Positions 41,896-51,584 are shown, counted from the stretch's first letter. The stretch: 64,000 bases of DNA from ASV31 sp965229765 (GCA_965229765.1 CBDDJT010000004.1:1612001-1676000), one strand, 5' to 3'. A program made the numbers and translations. Notes: generated by a model from the letters alone, not told the origin.

Positions 41896-42879
41896 ATGGG
41901 CATTGTATCCGATCTGGAGCTTGTATCGCTGACGAAACGCTATGGGCAGACCATAGCGGTCGATAGCATCTCGCACCACTTCAAGGCAGGCGTCTACGCT
42001 TGCCTGTTGGGCCCCTCGGGGTGCGGCAAGTCCTCGACGCTGCGGATGATCGCGGGGCACGAGGACGTGTCCGAAGGTTCGATCGTTCTTGGTGGACGGG
42101 ACGTGTCGCACCTGTCGCCCGCCAGGCGCGGCACCGCGATGATGTTCCAGAACTATGCGCTGTTTCCGCATCTGACGGTCCGCGACAACGTGGCGTTCAG
42201 CCTGCGCATGGCGGGCACCGACCGGGCCGAGCGACAAAAACGCGCCGACGAGATGCTGGAACTGGTCGAGATGACGGCCTACGCCGCGCGCAAGCCCGAC
42301 CAGCTTTCCGGTGGCCAGCAACAGCGCGTGGCTTTGGCGCGTGCGCTGATTACACGGCCTCAGGTCCTGCTGCTGGACGAACCGCTTTCCGCACTTGACC
42401 CGTTCCTGCGCATTCGCATGAGGGCTGAACTCAAGCGGCTTCAGCGCGATCTGGGTATCAGCTTCGTTCACGTCACCCACGGTCAGGACGAGGCTCTTGC
42501 GCTGGCCGATGACATCATCGTCATGAACGAAGCGCGGATCGAGCAGGCCGGACCGGCGCGCGAGGTGTTCAACAACCCGAAGACCGCCTTCGTTGCCCGC
42601 TTCATGGGGGCACACAACGTGTTGAAGCTTCCAGGCGGAACCATCGCCCTTCGGTCCGACGCGATGACACTGGCCGAGCCGGGCGCCGGGCGCCTCGACG
42701 GCAAGGTCATCGGAATCGAGTACCAGGGAACGCATGTGGTGCTGACCGCGGTGGTGGCCGGGGACCAGGAGGTCACCGCGCTGATGCCCGACGCACAGTT
42801 TTTCGAGAACCCAAGAAACCCAGGCGAGGCGATCGGCCTGGGCTGGGAAGATCGGGCGGCGCATCCGCTGACCGCCTGA
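41896..42879 (+). CDS. ABC transporter ATP-binding protein (PotA-like)
   Basis: A 327-residue ATPase with Walker A LGPSGCGKSST, signature LSGGQQQRVALARAL, Walker B VLLLDEPLSALD and H-loop HVTHGQ, plus a short TOBE domain. It is the energising subunit of a spermidine/putrescine-type importer. Start at ATG 41896 (MGIVSDLE). It heads an operon with binding protein, two permeases and a racemase. Confidence 0.92.
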   Translation: MGIVSDLELVSLTKRYGQTIAVDSISHHFKAGVYACLLGPSGCGKSSTLRMIAGHEDVSEGSIVLGGRDVSHLSPARRGTAMMFQNYALFPHLTVRDNVAFSLRMAGTDRAERQKRADEMLELVEMTAYAARKPDQLSGGQQQRVALARALITRPQVLLLDEPLSALDPFLRIRMRAELKRLQRDLGISFVHVTHGQDEALALADDIIVMNEARIEQAGPAREVFNNPKTAFVARFMGAHNVLKLPGGTIALRSDAMTLAEPGAGRLDGKVIGIEYQGTHVVLTAVVAGDQEVTALMPDAQFFENPRNPGEAIGLGWEDRAAHPLTA

Positions 42880-42925
42880 AGAAGTGAGAACGACCAGAAT
42901 TCATCCAGGACAGAGAGGATCAACG

Positions 42926-44200
42926 ATGACGACGATTTCCAAGGTACGCTACAGCCGCCGCGCGCTGCTCAAGACCGGGGGCGCGGCGCTGGCGGCGTCC
43001 GCACTTCCCGCCCCGATGGTCTGGGGCCAAGAGACCAAGAATATTACCCTGCGCCAGTTTGGAACCGGGGTTTCGAACCTCAACGAGGTGGCCCAGAAGG
43101 TCAAGGAAGACCTTGGCTTCACGCTTGAAATGACGGCGCTGGACACCGACAGCGTGACCCAGCGCGCCGCGACCCAGCCCGACAGCTTCGACATCGCCGA
43201 CATCGAGTATTTCGTCTGCAAGAAGGTCTGGCCGACCGGCAACCTCCAGGCGATGGATGCCAGCAAGATCGACAATTACGACAAGATCGTCGGCATCTTC
43301 CGCAACGGCAAGCTGACGCCCGAAAGCACCATCGCACAAGGTACCGCCCCGCACACAGTGGGCTTTGTCGAAGGCCCCGAGGGTACCGATTTCGTGGATA
43401 ACGAAAGCGGCTGGATGACGCTGATTCCCACGATCTACAACGCGGACACGCTGGGCATTCGACCCGACCTGATCGACCGCCCGATCGAAAGCTGGACAGA
43501 GCTTCTGAACCCCGAGTTCAAGGGCAAGGCCTCTATCCTCGACATCTCGTCGATCGGGATCATGGACATGGCCATGGTCTGCGAGGCGATGGGCGAGATC
43601 ACCTATGGCGACAAGGGCAACATGACCCGCGAGGAGATCGACAAGACCATCGCGATCTTCACCGAGGCCAAGAAGAACGGCCAGTTCCGGGCCTTCTGGA
43701 AGACCTTCGACGAGTCGGTCAACCTGATGGCGTCGGGCGAGGTCGTGATCCAGTCGATGTGGTCGCCGGCGATTACGGCTGTGCGGTCGCGCGGGATCCC
43801 CTGCGTCTACCAGCCGCTCAAGGAAGGGTATCGCAGCTGGGGCGGCGGCATCGGCCTGTCGGCCAGCCTGTCGGGCATGGAACTGGACGCGGCCTACGAG
43901 TACATCAACTGGTACCTCTCCGGCTGGGTCGGCGGCTTCTTGATGCGTCAGGGCTACTACTCGGCCGTGCCGGAAACCTCGAAGGCGTTCATGAGCGAGA
44001 ACGAGTGGGGCTACTGGTTCGAGGGCAAGGAGTCCACCGACGTCATCACCTCTCCGTTCGGCGACGAACTGGCCGGCGCGGGCGAAACGCGCGATGGCGG
44101 TTCGTTCTACGAGCGGATGGGTGCTGTGGCCTGTTGGAACTCTGTCATGGCGGAGAACCAGTACATGGTTCGCAAGTGGAACGAGTTCATCGCCGCCTGA
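42926..44200 (+). CDS. ABC extracellular solute-binding protein (PotD-like), Tat-exported
   Basis: A 424-residue binding protein. Its leader contains twin arginines (YSRRALLKTGGAAL) followed by a hydrophobic stretch and a cleavage site near MVWGQ, so Tat export is expected. The fold and motifs (SIGIMDMAMVCEAMGE, WAPAI-like WSPAITAVRSRGIP) match the spermidine/putrescine-binding family 1 of PotD/PotF. The natural ligand is unknown. Start at 42926 with GAGAGGA upstream. Confidence 0.92.
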   Translation: MTTISKVRYSRRALLKTGGAALAASALPAPMVWGQETKNITLRQFGTGVSNLNEVAQKVKEDLGFTLEMTALDTDSVTQRAATQPDSFDIADIEYFVCKKVWPTGNLQAMDASKIDNYDKIVGIFRNGKLTPESTIAQGTAPHTVGFVEGPEGTDFVDNESGWMTLIPTIYNADTLGIRPDLIDRPIESWTELLNPEFKGKASILDISSIGIMDMAMVCEAMGEITYGDKGNMTREEIDKTIAIFTEAKKNGQFRAFWKTFDESVNLMASGEVVIQSMWSPAITAVRSRGIPCVYQPLKEGYRSWGGGIGLSASLSGMELDAAYEYINWYLSGWVGGFLMRQGYYSAVPETSKAFMSENEWGYWFEGKESTDVITSPFGDELAGAGETRDGGSFYERMGAVACWNSVMAENQYMVRKWNEFIAA

Positions 44201-44210
44201 GACTGACCCT

Positions 44211-44234
44211 TTCGGGGGGGCTTGCCCCCCCGAA
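44211..44234. terminator. Strong hairpin after the PotD-like gene
   Basis: TTCGGGGGGG (44211-44220) pairs perfectly with CCCCCCCGAA (44225-44234), loop CTTG, directly after the binding-protein stop. The permease genes follow, and there is no T-run. It probably stabilises the upstream message or partly attenuates, making the binding protein more abundant. Confidence 0.75.
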
Positions 44235-44300
44235 TTCACCGGGCACCCAGGCAAGCGTGAAAGGCAATGCGATGCGTGCGACACCCGCCGAGGCACGAAT

Positions 44301-45149
44301 ATGACCCGTCAGATGTCGGCCTGGCTTCAGGCCGCCCCGATGGCGGTTGTCTTGCTGGGGTTCCTGGTGGCGCCGATCGTGATGATCGTGATCGTCAGCT
44401 TCTGGGGTGCGACGGAATACTCGATCTACCCGGCCTTTCAGTTCGACAATTACGAATTCCTGTTCGGGTCTCCCGTCACCTACACCGTGTTCCTGAACAC
44501 TTTCAAATACGCCGCAATCACATGGGCCTGCACGCTGGTCATCGGATTTACGGTGGCCTACTTTCTCGCCTTCGAGGTGCGCAGCCTGAAATGGCAGATC
44601 GCGCTATTCCTGCTTTGCACCATTCCGTTCTGGACCTCGAACATCATCCGCATGATCAGCTGGATTCCGTTTCTGGGCCGCAACGGTATCGCCAATTCCA
44701 CCTTGATCAGCTGGGGCGTGATCGACGAGCCTCTGGATTGGCTTCTGTTTTCGGACTTCTCGGTGATCCTGGCCTTCGTGCACCTTTACACTCTGTTCAT
44801 GGTGGTGCCGATCTTCAATTCGATGATGCGCATCGACCGCGCGTTGATCGAGGCAGCGCGGGACTGCGGTGCCAGCGGTGCGCAGACGCTGTGGAACGTC
44901 ATCATCCCGCTGTGCAAGCCCGGCATCATGATCGGCACGATCTTTGTCACGACGCTTGTGATGGGCGACTTCATCACGGTGCGTTTCATGAGCGGGTCGC
45001 AGCGGGCGAACGTGGGGCGGCTGATTTCCAACGACATCAGCCTTCTGCAATACCCCTCGGCCTCGGCCACGGCGGTCGTGCTGCTGTGCACGGTGCTGAT
45101 CGTGATCGCGCTGCTTCTGCGGCTGGTCGATATCCGAAAGGAGTTGTGA
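44301..45149 (+). CDS. ABC permease (PotB-like)
   Basis: A 282-residue inner-membrane permease with six helices and the EAA loop (EAARDCGASGAQTLWNVIIPLCKPG). It is the first channel subunit of the polyamine-type importer. The ATG at 44301 follows GAGG, seven bases ahead. Confidence 0.92.
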   Translation: MTRQMSAWLQAAPMAVVLLGFLVAPIVMIVIVSFWGATEYSIYPAFQFDNYEFLFGSPVTYTVFLNTFKYAAITWACTLVIGFTVAYFLAFEVRSLKWQIALFLLCTIPFWTSNIIRMISWIPFLGRNGIANSTLISWGVIDEPLDWLLFSDFSVILAFVHLYTLFMVVPIFNSMMRIDRALIEAARDCGASGAQTLWNVIIPLCKPGIMIGTIFVTTLVMGDFITVRFMSGSQRANVGRLISNDISLLQYPSASATAVVLLCTVLIVIALLLRLVDIRKEL

Positions 45150-45152
45150 GAG

Positions 45153-45989
45153 ATGGAGAAGCGCAGCAAATCCTTCTACCTCTTGGCGGCCTTCTTCGGA
45201 CTGTTCGTGCTGTTTCTCTACGGTCCCATCGTGACCATTGGCATCCTCAGCTTCCAGGGGCCGCAGGGTGGGCTGACCTTTCCGATGAACGGGGTGTCTT
45301 TGCATTGGTTCCGAGACCTGTTCGAGGAACAGGCCGTCGGCGACATCTGGGGCAGCTTCCGCCGATCCTTCGTCTTGGGGCTCATGGTGATGGTAACCAC
45401 CGTGGTGGTTTCCGTGCTGGGCGGGCTCGCGTTTCGCAAGCGGTTCGCCGGAGCTACGGTGCTGTTCTACCTGACCGTTGCCTCGCTGGTGATCCCGTCG
45501 ATCCTGGTATCGCTGGGGGTCGGGCTGATCTTCAACCGGATCGGGCTTCCGGTGCATTGGGCCGGGTCGGGCTTTGGCAGCCAGCTGACCTGGACGCTGC
45601 CCTTTGGCCTGCTCATCATGTTCGCGGTCTTCAATCGCTTCGATAAAAGCTATGAGGAAGCCGCCCGTGACCAGGGCGCGACGCCCTGGCAGACGTTTGC
45701 CCATGTTGTCCTGCCGATCATCGCGCCGTCGCTGCTTGGCGTGGCGCTATTCGGCTTCACGCTAAGCTATGACGAGTTTGCACGCACATTGTTGACGGCA
45801 GGCAGCTACAATACCCTGCCGCTGGAGATCTTTGGGATGACGACAAACGTCACCACGCCGGTGATCTTCGCGCTCGGGACGCTGACCACCTTGTTCTCCC
45901 TGTGCATCATTGGGGCCTTCTTTCTGGCGGTGTGGCTGGTATCGCGACGTCGAGACAATGGCTCTGACGCAGGCAAGGGCATGGTCTGA
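45153..45989 (+). CDS. ABC permease (PotC-like)
   Basis: A 278-residue permease with six helices and an EAA loop (EEAARDQGATPWQTFAHVVLPIIAPSLLG). It is the second channel subunit. It starts three bases after the first permease's stop, with AAAGGAG within the end of that gene. Confidence 0.92.
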   Translation: MEKRSKSFYLLAAFFGLFVLFLYGPIVTIGILSFQGPQGGLTFPMNGVSLHWFRDLFEEQAVGDIWGSFRRSFVLGLMVMVTTVVVSVLGGLAFRKRFAGATVLFYLTVASLVIPSILVSLGVGLIFNRIGLPVHWAGSGFGSQLTWTLPFGLLIMFAVFNRFDKSYEEAARDQGATPWQTFAHVVLPIIAPSLLGVALFGFTLSYDEFARTLLTAGSYNTLPLEIFGMTTNVTTPVIFALGTLTTLFSLCIIGAFFLAVWLVSRRRDNGSDAGKGMV

Positions 45990-45992
45990 GCG

Positions 45993-46637
45993 ATGGTCGT
46001 CATCCTCATAAATCCCAACAGTACCGAGGCGATGACGCTGGGAGCGCTGGAGACCGCGCGCGCGGCAGCGCCGGAAATCGCGTTCGAAGGCTGGACATCC
46101 CGCGACGGGCCACCTGCAATTCAGGGCCCCGAGGACGGCGACCGGGCCGTTCCGCCCCTTCTGGAACTGGTGCGCCGCGCCTCGGACTCGGGCGCTGACG
46201 CGATCATCATCGCCTGTTTCGATGACACCGGGCTGACAGAGGCGCGCAGGCTGGCAAATTGCCCCGTCATCGGCATCGGTCAGGCCAGCTTCATCCTGGC
46301 CAGCCTGATGCCTGGAAGAACGGCTGTCGTGACCACCGTGCCAGAGGCGGTCCCGGTGATCGAGGCGAACATCGCCGGGCTGGGCCTTTCACAGGCCATT
46401 GCGGGTGTCGTCGCAGCCGATGTGCCGGTTCTGACGCTGGAGCATGACCCGGCAGACGCCGCTGCGCGGTTTCACGCGGTGTCTGAAACGCTGCCGCCAG
46501 AGGTGACGAACATCATTCTTGGCTGTGCCGGGGCGGTGACGATCATGGGGATCCTGCGCCAAAGCCTGCCGCACACTCTTATGGACGGGGTCACTGCGGC
46601 CGCACGTCTTTGCCGTGCGGTTCTGCCGGCGGACTGA
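45993..46637 (+). CDS. Asp/Glu/hydantoin racemase family protein
   Basis: A 214-residue enzyme of the cofactor-independent racemase family. The two catalytic cysteines are in IIACFDDTGLTEAR and ILGCAGAVTI. CFDDTGL is the form typical of hydantoin or allantoin racemases rather than glutamate racemase. It is co-transcribed with the PotABCD-like importer (stop and start three bases apart), so the imported ligand is plausibly a hydantoin, allantoin or a related chiral ring compound. Confidence 0.88.
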   Translation: MVVILINPNSTEAMTLGALETARAAAPEIAFEGWTSRDGPPAIQGPEDGDRAVPPLLELVRRASDSGADAIIIACFDDTGLTEARRLANCPVIGIGQASFILASLMPGRTAVVTTVPEAVPVIEANIAGLGLSQAIAGVVAADVPVLTLEHDPADAAARFHAVSETLPPEVTNIILGCAGAVTIMGILRQSLPHTLMDGVTAAARLCRAVLPAD

Positions 46638-46887
46638 TACGCGCGTTCCTGTCCCCGGATGCTTGCGGACGGCCCCGGCAGAAAGGATCCCGGCGGGATC
46701 ATCGGTGCCTCGCCGGGTCTTGTGCCGCTTTGCCCCTTCCACAACCGGTGCGGGTCGAACGGGCAGGGACAGCCGTGCCCCACACGTTCCGCGGACGGCA
46801 AGCCGGGCGAAGCGCCGTAGCAGATCAAGTCGCATGATCCGAGGGCGAAAGCAGGGGTTTCCCAAACGACGGCAAGGACCGAGCAGG

Positions 46888-47868
46888 TCAGCGTCCTGTG
46901 CCGTTCCGACGTGCGGCGAGGCGTTGCTTCATCCGCTCGCGTCCGGCCTCGGTCCCGTCGTGGAAGGTGCCGAACCAACTGTCCCACGGCACTTCGAGCG
47001 AGCCGTAGTTCACCTCGAAATAGCGGTGGTGTATCTGGTGGTGGAACGTGCCTAGCCCAAGGCGCTTTCGTCCGCGGGACCAGAAACCCTCGTAGCCGGT
47101 GTGTGTGGTGATCGCAAAGAGCGCGTAGAACATCAGGTGGCAGATCATGTGCACCGGGTGGGTTGGAACGATGAAGTGTACCAGGGCGGTTCCGAAGAAA
47201 AGAATGTGCTCTACCGGGTGCATGGAAAGCCCTGACCAAGGCCCCACGTCGACATTTCGGTGATGCAGCGCGTGGATCGGGTAGAGAGCGCGCGTGTGCA
47301 GCAGGCGGTGGACCCAGTAGAAATAGAAGCTTTCCCAGATCGGGATCAGCAGGAAGATCGCGACGAACCAGACCGGGCTGTCAGACCAGGCCAGCGTCGG
47401 GGCATGGCCGTTTGCCATGGCCCACCAGATCAAGGCCTCGTAACCCGACCATGCCGTCACGCCAGAGGCCAGTGTCCAGAACATGTTGTCCGACAGCTGG
47501 CTGCCGAAACTGAACATGCGTCCGGTGCGGGGAAACGGGCGCGGGTCGTACTTGTGGTCGGTACCTTGCAACTGGTGACGGTGAAAGATCAGGTGCAGCC
47601 CGTGCGCCAACACCGCCGTCAGCATGAGGTTGCGCAGCCAGATGCCGGCGATCCAGGCCCCGGGCGTGATGGCGGTGTCCAGCGTCGGGCTGGCCCAGGC
47701 CCAGGCCGCGAAGGCCAGCGCGACGATGCCGAGGTTGACCGATACCGGCAGCCAAGCACCTGCGTACCAGCGCAGGATCGCCGCCGGCTCGGGCGGCCAG
47801 TGCCAGATCGGCGCCACTTGCACCGGAAGGGTGGCGGGCACATGGTTCCATTCGGCGCGGTCTGACAT
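46888..47868 (-). CDS. Sterol desaturase / fatty acid hydroxylase family protein
   Basis: A 326-residue membrane protein with the eight-histidine di-iron signature: HRLLH, HALHH and HHQIHH, plus earlier HGLHLIFH. Four or more hydrophobic helices. Related enzymes hydroxylate or desaturate sterols, carotenoids or fatty acyl chains. The start at 47868 (MSDRAEW) has a weak ribosome site. It is divergent from the UDP-GlcNAc 2-epimerase gene. Confidence 0.85.
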   Translation of the reverse strand: MSDRAEWNHVPATLPVQVAPIWHWPPEPAAILRWYAGAWLPVSVNLGIVALAFAAWAWASPTLDTAITPGAWIAGIWLRNLMLTAVLAHGLHLIFHRHQLQGTDHKYDPRPFPRTGRMFSFGSQLSDNMFWTLASGVTAWSGYEALIWWAMANGHAPTLAWSDSPVWFVAIFLLIPIWESFYFYWVHRLLHTRALYPIHALHHRNVDVGPWSGLSMHPVEHILFFGTALVHFIVPTHPVHMICHLMFYALFAITTHTGYEGFWSRGRKRLGLGTFHHQIHHRYFEVNYGSLEVPWDSWFGTFHDGTEAGRERMKQRLAARRNGTGR

Positions 47869-48022
47869 CGGCGGCGGTTCCGGTCTTCTAGGCTGGCGAA
47901 AGGCTGACATGCCATGCATGGCGTGGCAATCGGTTCCGGGGCCGACGCGCTTCGGCATGGACTTTGCCGGGCGTCTGGGTCACCACACGCCCGACCATTT
48001 GCAGCAACGCGGGAGTCGATCC

Positions 48023-49105
48023 ATGACACGCATCCTGACGGTGATCGGCGCGCGGCCGCAGTTCATCAAGGCCGCCGTTCTGTCGCGGTGCCTTGCCGGG
48101 ATGGATGGGCACGAGGAGATCCTCGTGCACACCGGCCAGCATTTTGACGCCAATATGTCGGACGTGTTCTTCACCGAACTCGGGATCGGCGCGCCGGCGG
48201 TGAACCTCGGTATCGCGGGTGCCAGCCACGGCGCGGCCACGGGCAGGATGCTGGAGGCGCTGGAGCAGACAATGATCGAGGCCGCGCCAGACTGGGTGCT
48301 GGTCTACGGCGATACGAACTCCACCATCGCGGGGGCGTTGGCCGCGGCCAAGCTACTGATCCCGGTTGCGCATGTCGAGGCAGGGCTGCGGTCCTTCAAC
48401 CGGGCAATGCCCGAAGAGGTGAACCGTGTCCTGACCGACCATTGTTCGGACCTGCTGTTCACGCCCACCGCGACGGCGAGCGCCAACTTGCGGGCCGAAG
48501 GCCTGCCAGAGGCGCGGATCTGTCAGGTGGGCGACGTGATGTACGACGTCGCGTTGCAGTTCGGCGAGATCGCGGATCGGCAAAGCGACCTGCTGGCCCG
48601 GCTTGGGCTGGAACGCGGGGGCTACGTGCTGTCCACCGTGCATCGCCAAGAGAACACCGACCATCCCGCACGCCTGCGCGCGATCCTCGAAGGATTGGGC
48701 AGACTGGTTGCGGATCGGCCTGTCGTGCTGCCGCTGCATCCGCGCACGCGGGGCCGGATCGAGGCACAGGGGTTGGGCGAGCTTGCCGCCCGGCTGAAAC
48801 TCATCGATCCCGTGGGTTACCTCGACATGGTGGCGCTGGAAAAGAACGCGGCGGTGATCGCAACGGATTCCGGCGGCATCCAGAAAGAGGCGTTCTTTCA
48901 CGGGGTTCCGTGCGTCACACTTCGTGACGAGACCGAGTGGACCGAACTGGTCGAGGCCGGCTGGAACCGGCTGTGCCCACCGCTCGATGCCGCCGCCATC
49001 GCCGAGGCCGTCACAGCGGCAATTGGCACGCGGGGCGCGGCCGTTACGCCCTATGGGGCAGGCAACGCGGCGAGACTGATCGCGAACCGGCTGGTGATGG
49101 GCTGA
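48023..49105 (+). CDS. wecB: UDP-N-acetylglucosamine 2-epimerase (non-hydrolysing)
   Basis: A 360-residue cytoplasmic GT-B-fold enzyme that interconverts UDP-GlcNAc and UDP-ManNAc for capsule or O-antigen. Motifs are present: GARPQFIK, HVEAGLRSFNRAMPEEVNR, HRQENTDH and DSGGIQKEAFFHGVP. The ATG at 48023 follows GGGAG. It stands alone, with a converging methyltransferase gene, and no capsule cluster is in the window. Confidence 0.92.
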   Translation: MTRILTVIGARPQFIKAAVLSRCLAGMDGHEEILVHTGQHFDANMSDVFFTELGIGAPAVNLGIAGASHGAATGRMLEALEQTMIEAAPDWVLVYGDTNSTIAGALAAAKLLIPVAHVEAGLRSFNRAMPEEVNRVLTDHCSDLLFTPTATASANLRAEGLPEARICQVGDVMYDVALQFGEIADRQSDLLARLGLERGGYVLSTVHRQENTDHPARLRAILEGLGRLVADRPVVLPLHPRTRGRIEAQGLGELAARLKLIDPVGYLDMVALEKNAAVIATDSGGIQKEAFFHGVPCVTLRDETEWTELVEAGWNRLCPPLDAAAIAEAVTAAIGTRGAAVTPYGAGNAARLIANRLVMG

Positions 49106-49112
49106 GCCTTGA

Positions 49113-49793
49113 TTACCACTTGCGCGCGACGACGGTCGAATACTTGCGCCGGCTGCGGACGATACGCGTGGGCCCGTAGCCATCCAGAACCTTGTGCCCG
49201 TTCGTGCCGCCGCGAATGTCCAGCATGATCGCCTTGTCTACCTGTTCCGAGAAAAAGGTGTCGTAGGTTTCCACGGGATAGTGGAAGCCACAGGAAATCA
49301 GGCTGAGGGCAAGATCGACACGGCCCGCTTGTGAAAGCTCCTGATGCTTGGGGTTCACCGTCTCGATGGCATCCGCGGGTACACCGTTCGCCTCGAGAAA
49401 CCGGCGCGCGGTGCCAAGGTTGTTGTAACCGGCGCCTTCGGCCTTGAAGGCGAAATAGATTTCCTCGGTTTCCTCGATGTCGATCAGCAGCAGTTTGCAG
49501 CCATAGCGGCGGTGCAGGAACAGGTCGAAAAAGGCATAGCCAGAGCCGATGTCGGCCACGCGGCCGGGCGCCAGAAGGTCAATGGTGGGGGCAAGCAGCG
49601 CAAAGGTCTGCTCGATCTCTTCCATCACCGTGTCCATGATCCGGGGCTTCAGCGCCTCGAAGTCCGGACCGTCCTGGGCAAAGGCGGGATCAGCGACGAA
49701 ATCGCGGGTGCGCTGGGTGCGCTGATGGCACAGGTTCACCACATCTGCGCGGGTGAACATCGAATAGTCAAAGGGTCGGTCCGTGCCGTCCAT
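49113..49793 (-). CDS. Putative SAM-dependent methyltransferase
   Basis: A 226-residue protein with a Rossmann-like glycine motif (GRVADIGSGYAFFDLF near residue 75) and a following acidic strand (LLLIDIEETEE), the SAM site of class I methyltransferases. The rest is not recognised. Start at 49793 with AGGAGA upstream. It converges on the 2-epimerase, ending eight bases away, which suggests a sugar O-methyltransferase, but this is only by context. Confidence 0.65.
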   Translation of the reverse strand: MDGTDRPFDYSMFTRADVVNLCHQRTQRTRDFVADPAFAQDGPDFEALKPRIMDTVMEEIEQTFALLAPTIDLLAPGRVADIGSGYAFFDLFLHRRYGCKLLLIDIEETEEIYFAFKAEGAGYNNLGTARRFLEANGVPADAIETVNPKHQELSQAGRVDLALSLISCGFHYPVETYDTFFSEQVDKAIMLDIRGGTNGHKVLDGYGPTRIVRSRRKYSTVVARKW

Positions 49794-49865
49794 GTGGTGT
49801 TCTCCTGACGTCCCCCTTGCCATCGGTAGCTGTGGGTTGCCGCGCCTGTCAACGGTCGCGCGCTG

Positions 49866-51584
49866 TCACCGGCGCTGCCCGGCAAAGCGGGCCTGCCAGT
49901 CCTCTCGTTCCTCGTCGGCAATCTTGCGGAAGAGGTTGTCGGGCACGGTGAAGGCATGGCCGGGCGGCAGCGCGGTCAGGGCAGCGCCGATATCGTCCGG
50001 CCAGCCGGCATCTTCGGCGTGCATCGACTTGCGCAGTGCGGCGGCGGCGTCCGGGATGAACGGTTCTGACAGTACGGCGTACAGGCGGATCAGGTTCAGC
50101 GACAGACGAACGATGGCCGCGGCGGCATCCGGGTCTTCCTTGAACACGGCCCAAGGCGCGGCATCCTGCAGGTATTCGTTGCCCGCCGCCCAGATCGCGC
50201 GCAATTCCTGCGCGGCCTTGCGGATCTCCATTGCTTCCATGTGGGCGTTGTAGGCGGCAACGCGCCGCGACAGGTCGTCGATCAAATCGGCCTCGCGCGG
50301 GCCGGTTTCCCCGCCCGCGGGCACCTCTTCGCCGAACTTGGAGCGGCAGAACTTCGTCACCCGGCTGACGAAATTGCCCAGAACGTCGGCGAGGTCCTTG
50401 TTCACGCTGGCCTGGAAGTTTTCCCATGTGAACTCGCTGTCCGAATTCTCGGGCGCATGGGACAGAAGCCACCAGCGCCAGTAGTCGGCCGGCAGGATGT
50501 CGAGCGCCTGGTCCATGAAGACGCCGCGGCCCTGGCTGGTGGAAAACTGGCCGCCGTCATAGTTGAGGTAATTGAAGGACTTGATGTAATCGACAAGCTT
50601 CCACGGCTCGCCCGAGCCCATCAGCGTGGCGGGAAAGCTGAGCGTGTGGAAGGGCACGTTGTCCTTGCCCATGAACTGCACGTAGCGCACGTCGCCCGCG
50701 CCTTCGTCGGTGCGCCACCAGCGGCGCCAGGCGCTGTCGGGCAGGCCGGATTCATCGGCCCATTCCTTGGTAGCGGCGATGTATTCGATGGGCGCGTCGA
50801 ACCAGACGTAGAAGACCTTGCCTTCCATGCCGGGCCAGTCCTGATCGCCCTTCTTCACCGGCACGCCCCAGTCCAGATCGCGGGTGATGCCGCGGTCCTG
50901 AAGTCCGTCGCCGTCATGCAGCCATTTCTTGGCGATGGAGGTGGTCAGCACGGGCCAGCCTGACTGGCTGTCGATCCAGGCGTCGAGGCGGTCGCGCAGG
51001 GCCGACTGGCGCAGGTAGAGGTGCTTGGTCTCGCGCACCTCCAGGTCGGTCGAGCCGGAGATGGCCGATCGCGGCTCGATCAGGTCTGTCGGGTCAAGCT
51101 GCTTGGTGCAGTTCTCGCACTGGTCGCCGCGGGCCTTGTCGTAACCGCAGTTGGGGCAGGTGCCTTCAATATAGCGGTCCGGCAGGAACCGGCCGTCCGC
51201 CACGGAATAGACCTGTTTTTCGGACACTTCCTGGATCAGGCCGTTGTCGGCCAGTTTGCCCGCGAAATGCTGGGTCAGCGCGCGGTTCTGCGGACTGGAC
51301 GAGCGCCCGAACTTGTCGAACGACAGTCGGAAGCCGTCCGACAGTTCTTTCTGGACGGCGTGCATCTCGGCGCAGTATTCGGCCACGGGCTTGCCCGCCT
51401 TGGCGGCGGCAAGCTCTGCCGGGGTGCCGTGCTCGTCCGTGGCGCAGATGAACATCACCTCGTGCCCGCGGGCACGCATGTAGCGGGCATAGAGATCGGC
51501 CGGAAGCTGGCTGCCGACGAGGTTGCCCAGATGCTTGATCCCGTTGATGTAGGGGATCGCCGAGGTGATGAGGATGCGTTCCAT
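49866..51584 (-). CDS. metG: Methionyl-tRNA synthetase
   Basis: A 572-residue class I aminoacyl-tRNA synthetase. The HIGH-like HLGN is in GIKHLGNLVG, the zinc knuckle is CPNC … CENC, and the KMSKS loop appears as FSTSQGRGVF, the FSTS form found in this branch of the enzyme. The catalytic core and anticodon-binding domain are complete; there is no C-terminal EMAP extension. Start at 51584 (MERILITSAIPY). It charges methionine tRNA and is essential. Confidence 0.96.
   Translation of the reverse strand: MERILITSAIPYINGIKHLGNLVGSQLPADLYARYMRARGHEVMFICATDEHGTPAELAAAKAGKPVAEYCAEMHAVQKELSDGFRLSFDKFGRSSSPQNRALTQHFAGKLADNGLIQEVSEKQVYSVADGRFLPDRYIEGTCPNCGYDKARGDQCENCTKQLDPTDLIEPRSAISGSTDLEVRETKHLYLRQSALRDRLDAWIDSQSGWPVLTTSIAKKWLHDGDGLQDRGITRDLDWGVPVKKGDQDWPGMEGKVFYVWFDAPIEYIAATKEWADESGLPDSAWRRWWRTDEGAGDVRYVQFMGKDNVPFHTLSFPATLMGSGEPWKLVDYIKSFNYLNYDGGQFSTSQGRGVFMDQALDILPADYWRWWLLSHAPENSDSEFTWENFQASVNKDLADVLGNFVSRVTKFCRSKFGEEVPAGGETGPREADLIDDLSRRVAAYNAHMEAMEIRKAAQELRAIWAAGNEYLQDAAPWAVFKEDPDAAAAIVRLSLNLIRLYAVLSEPFIPDAAAALRKSMHAEDAGWPDDIGAALTALPPGHAFTVPDNLFRKIADEEREDWQARFAGQRR

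Noticed and set aside
50520..50580. Lack of a KMSKS motif in metG
   Set aside because: The FSTSQGRG form is a recognised variant in this branch of MetRS, so it is not a defect.
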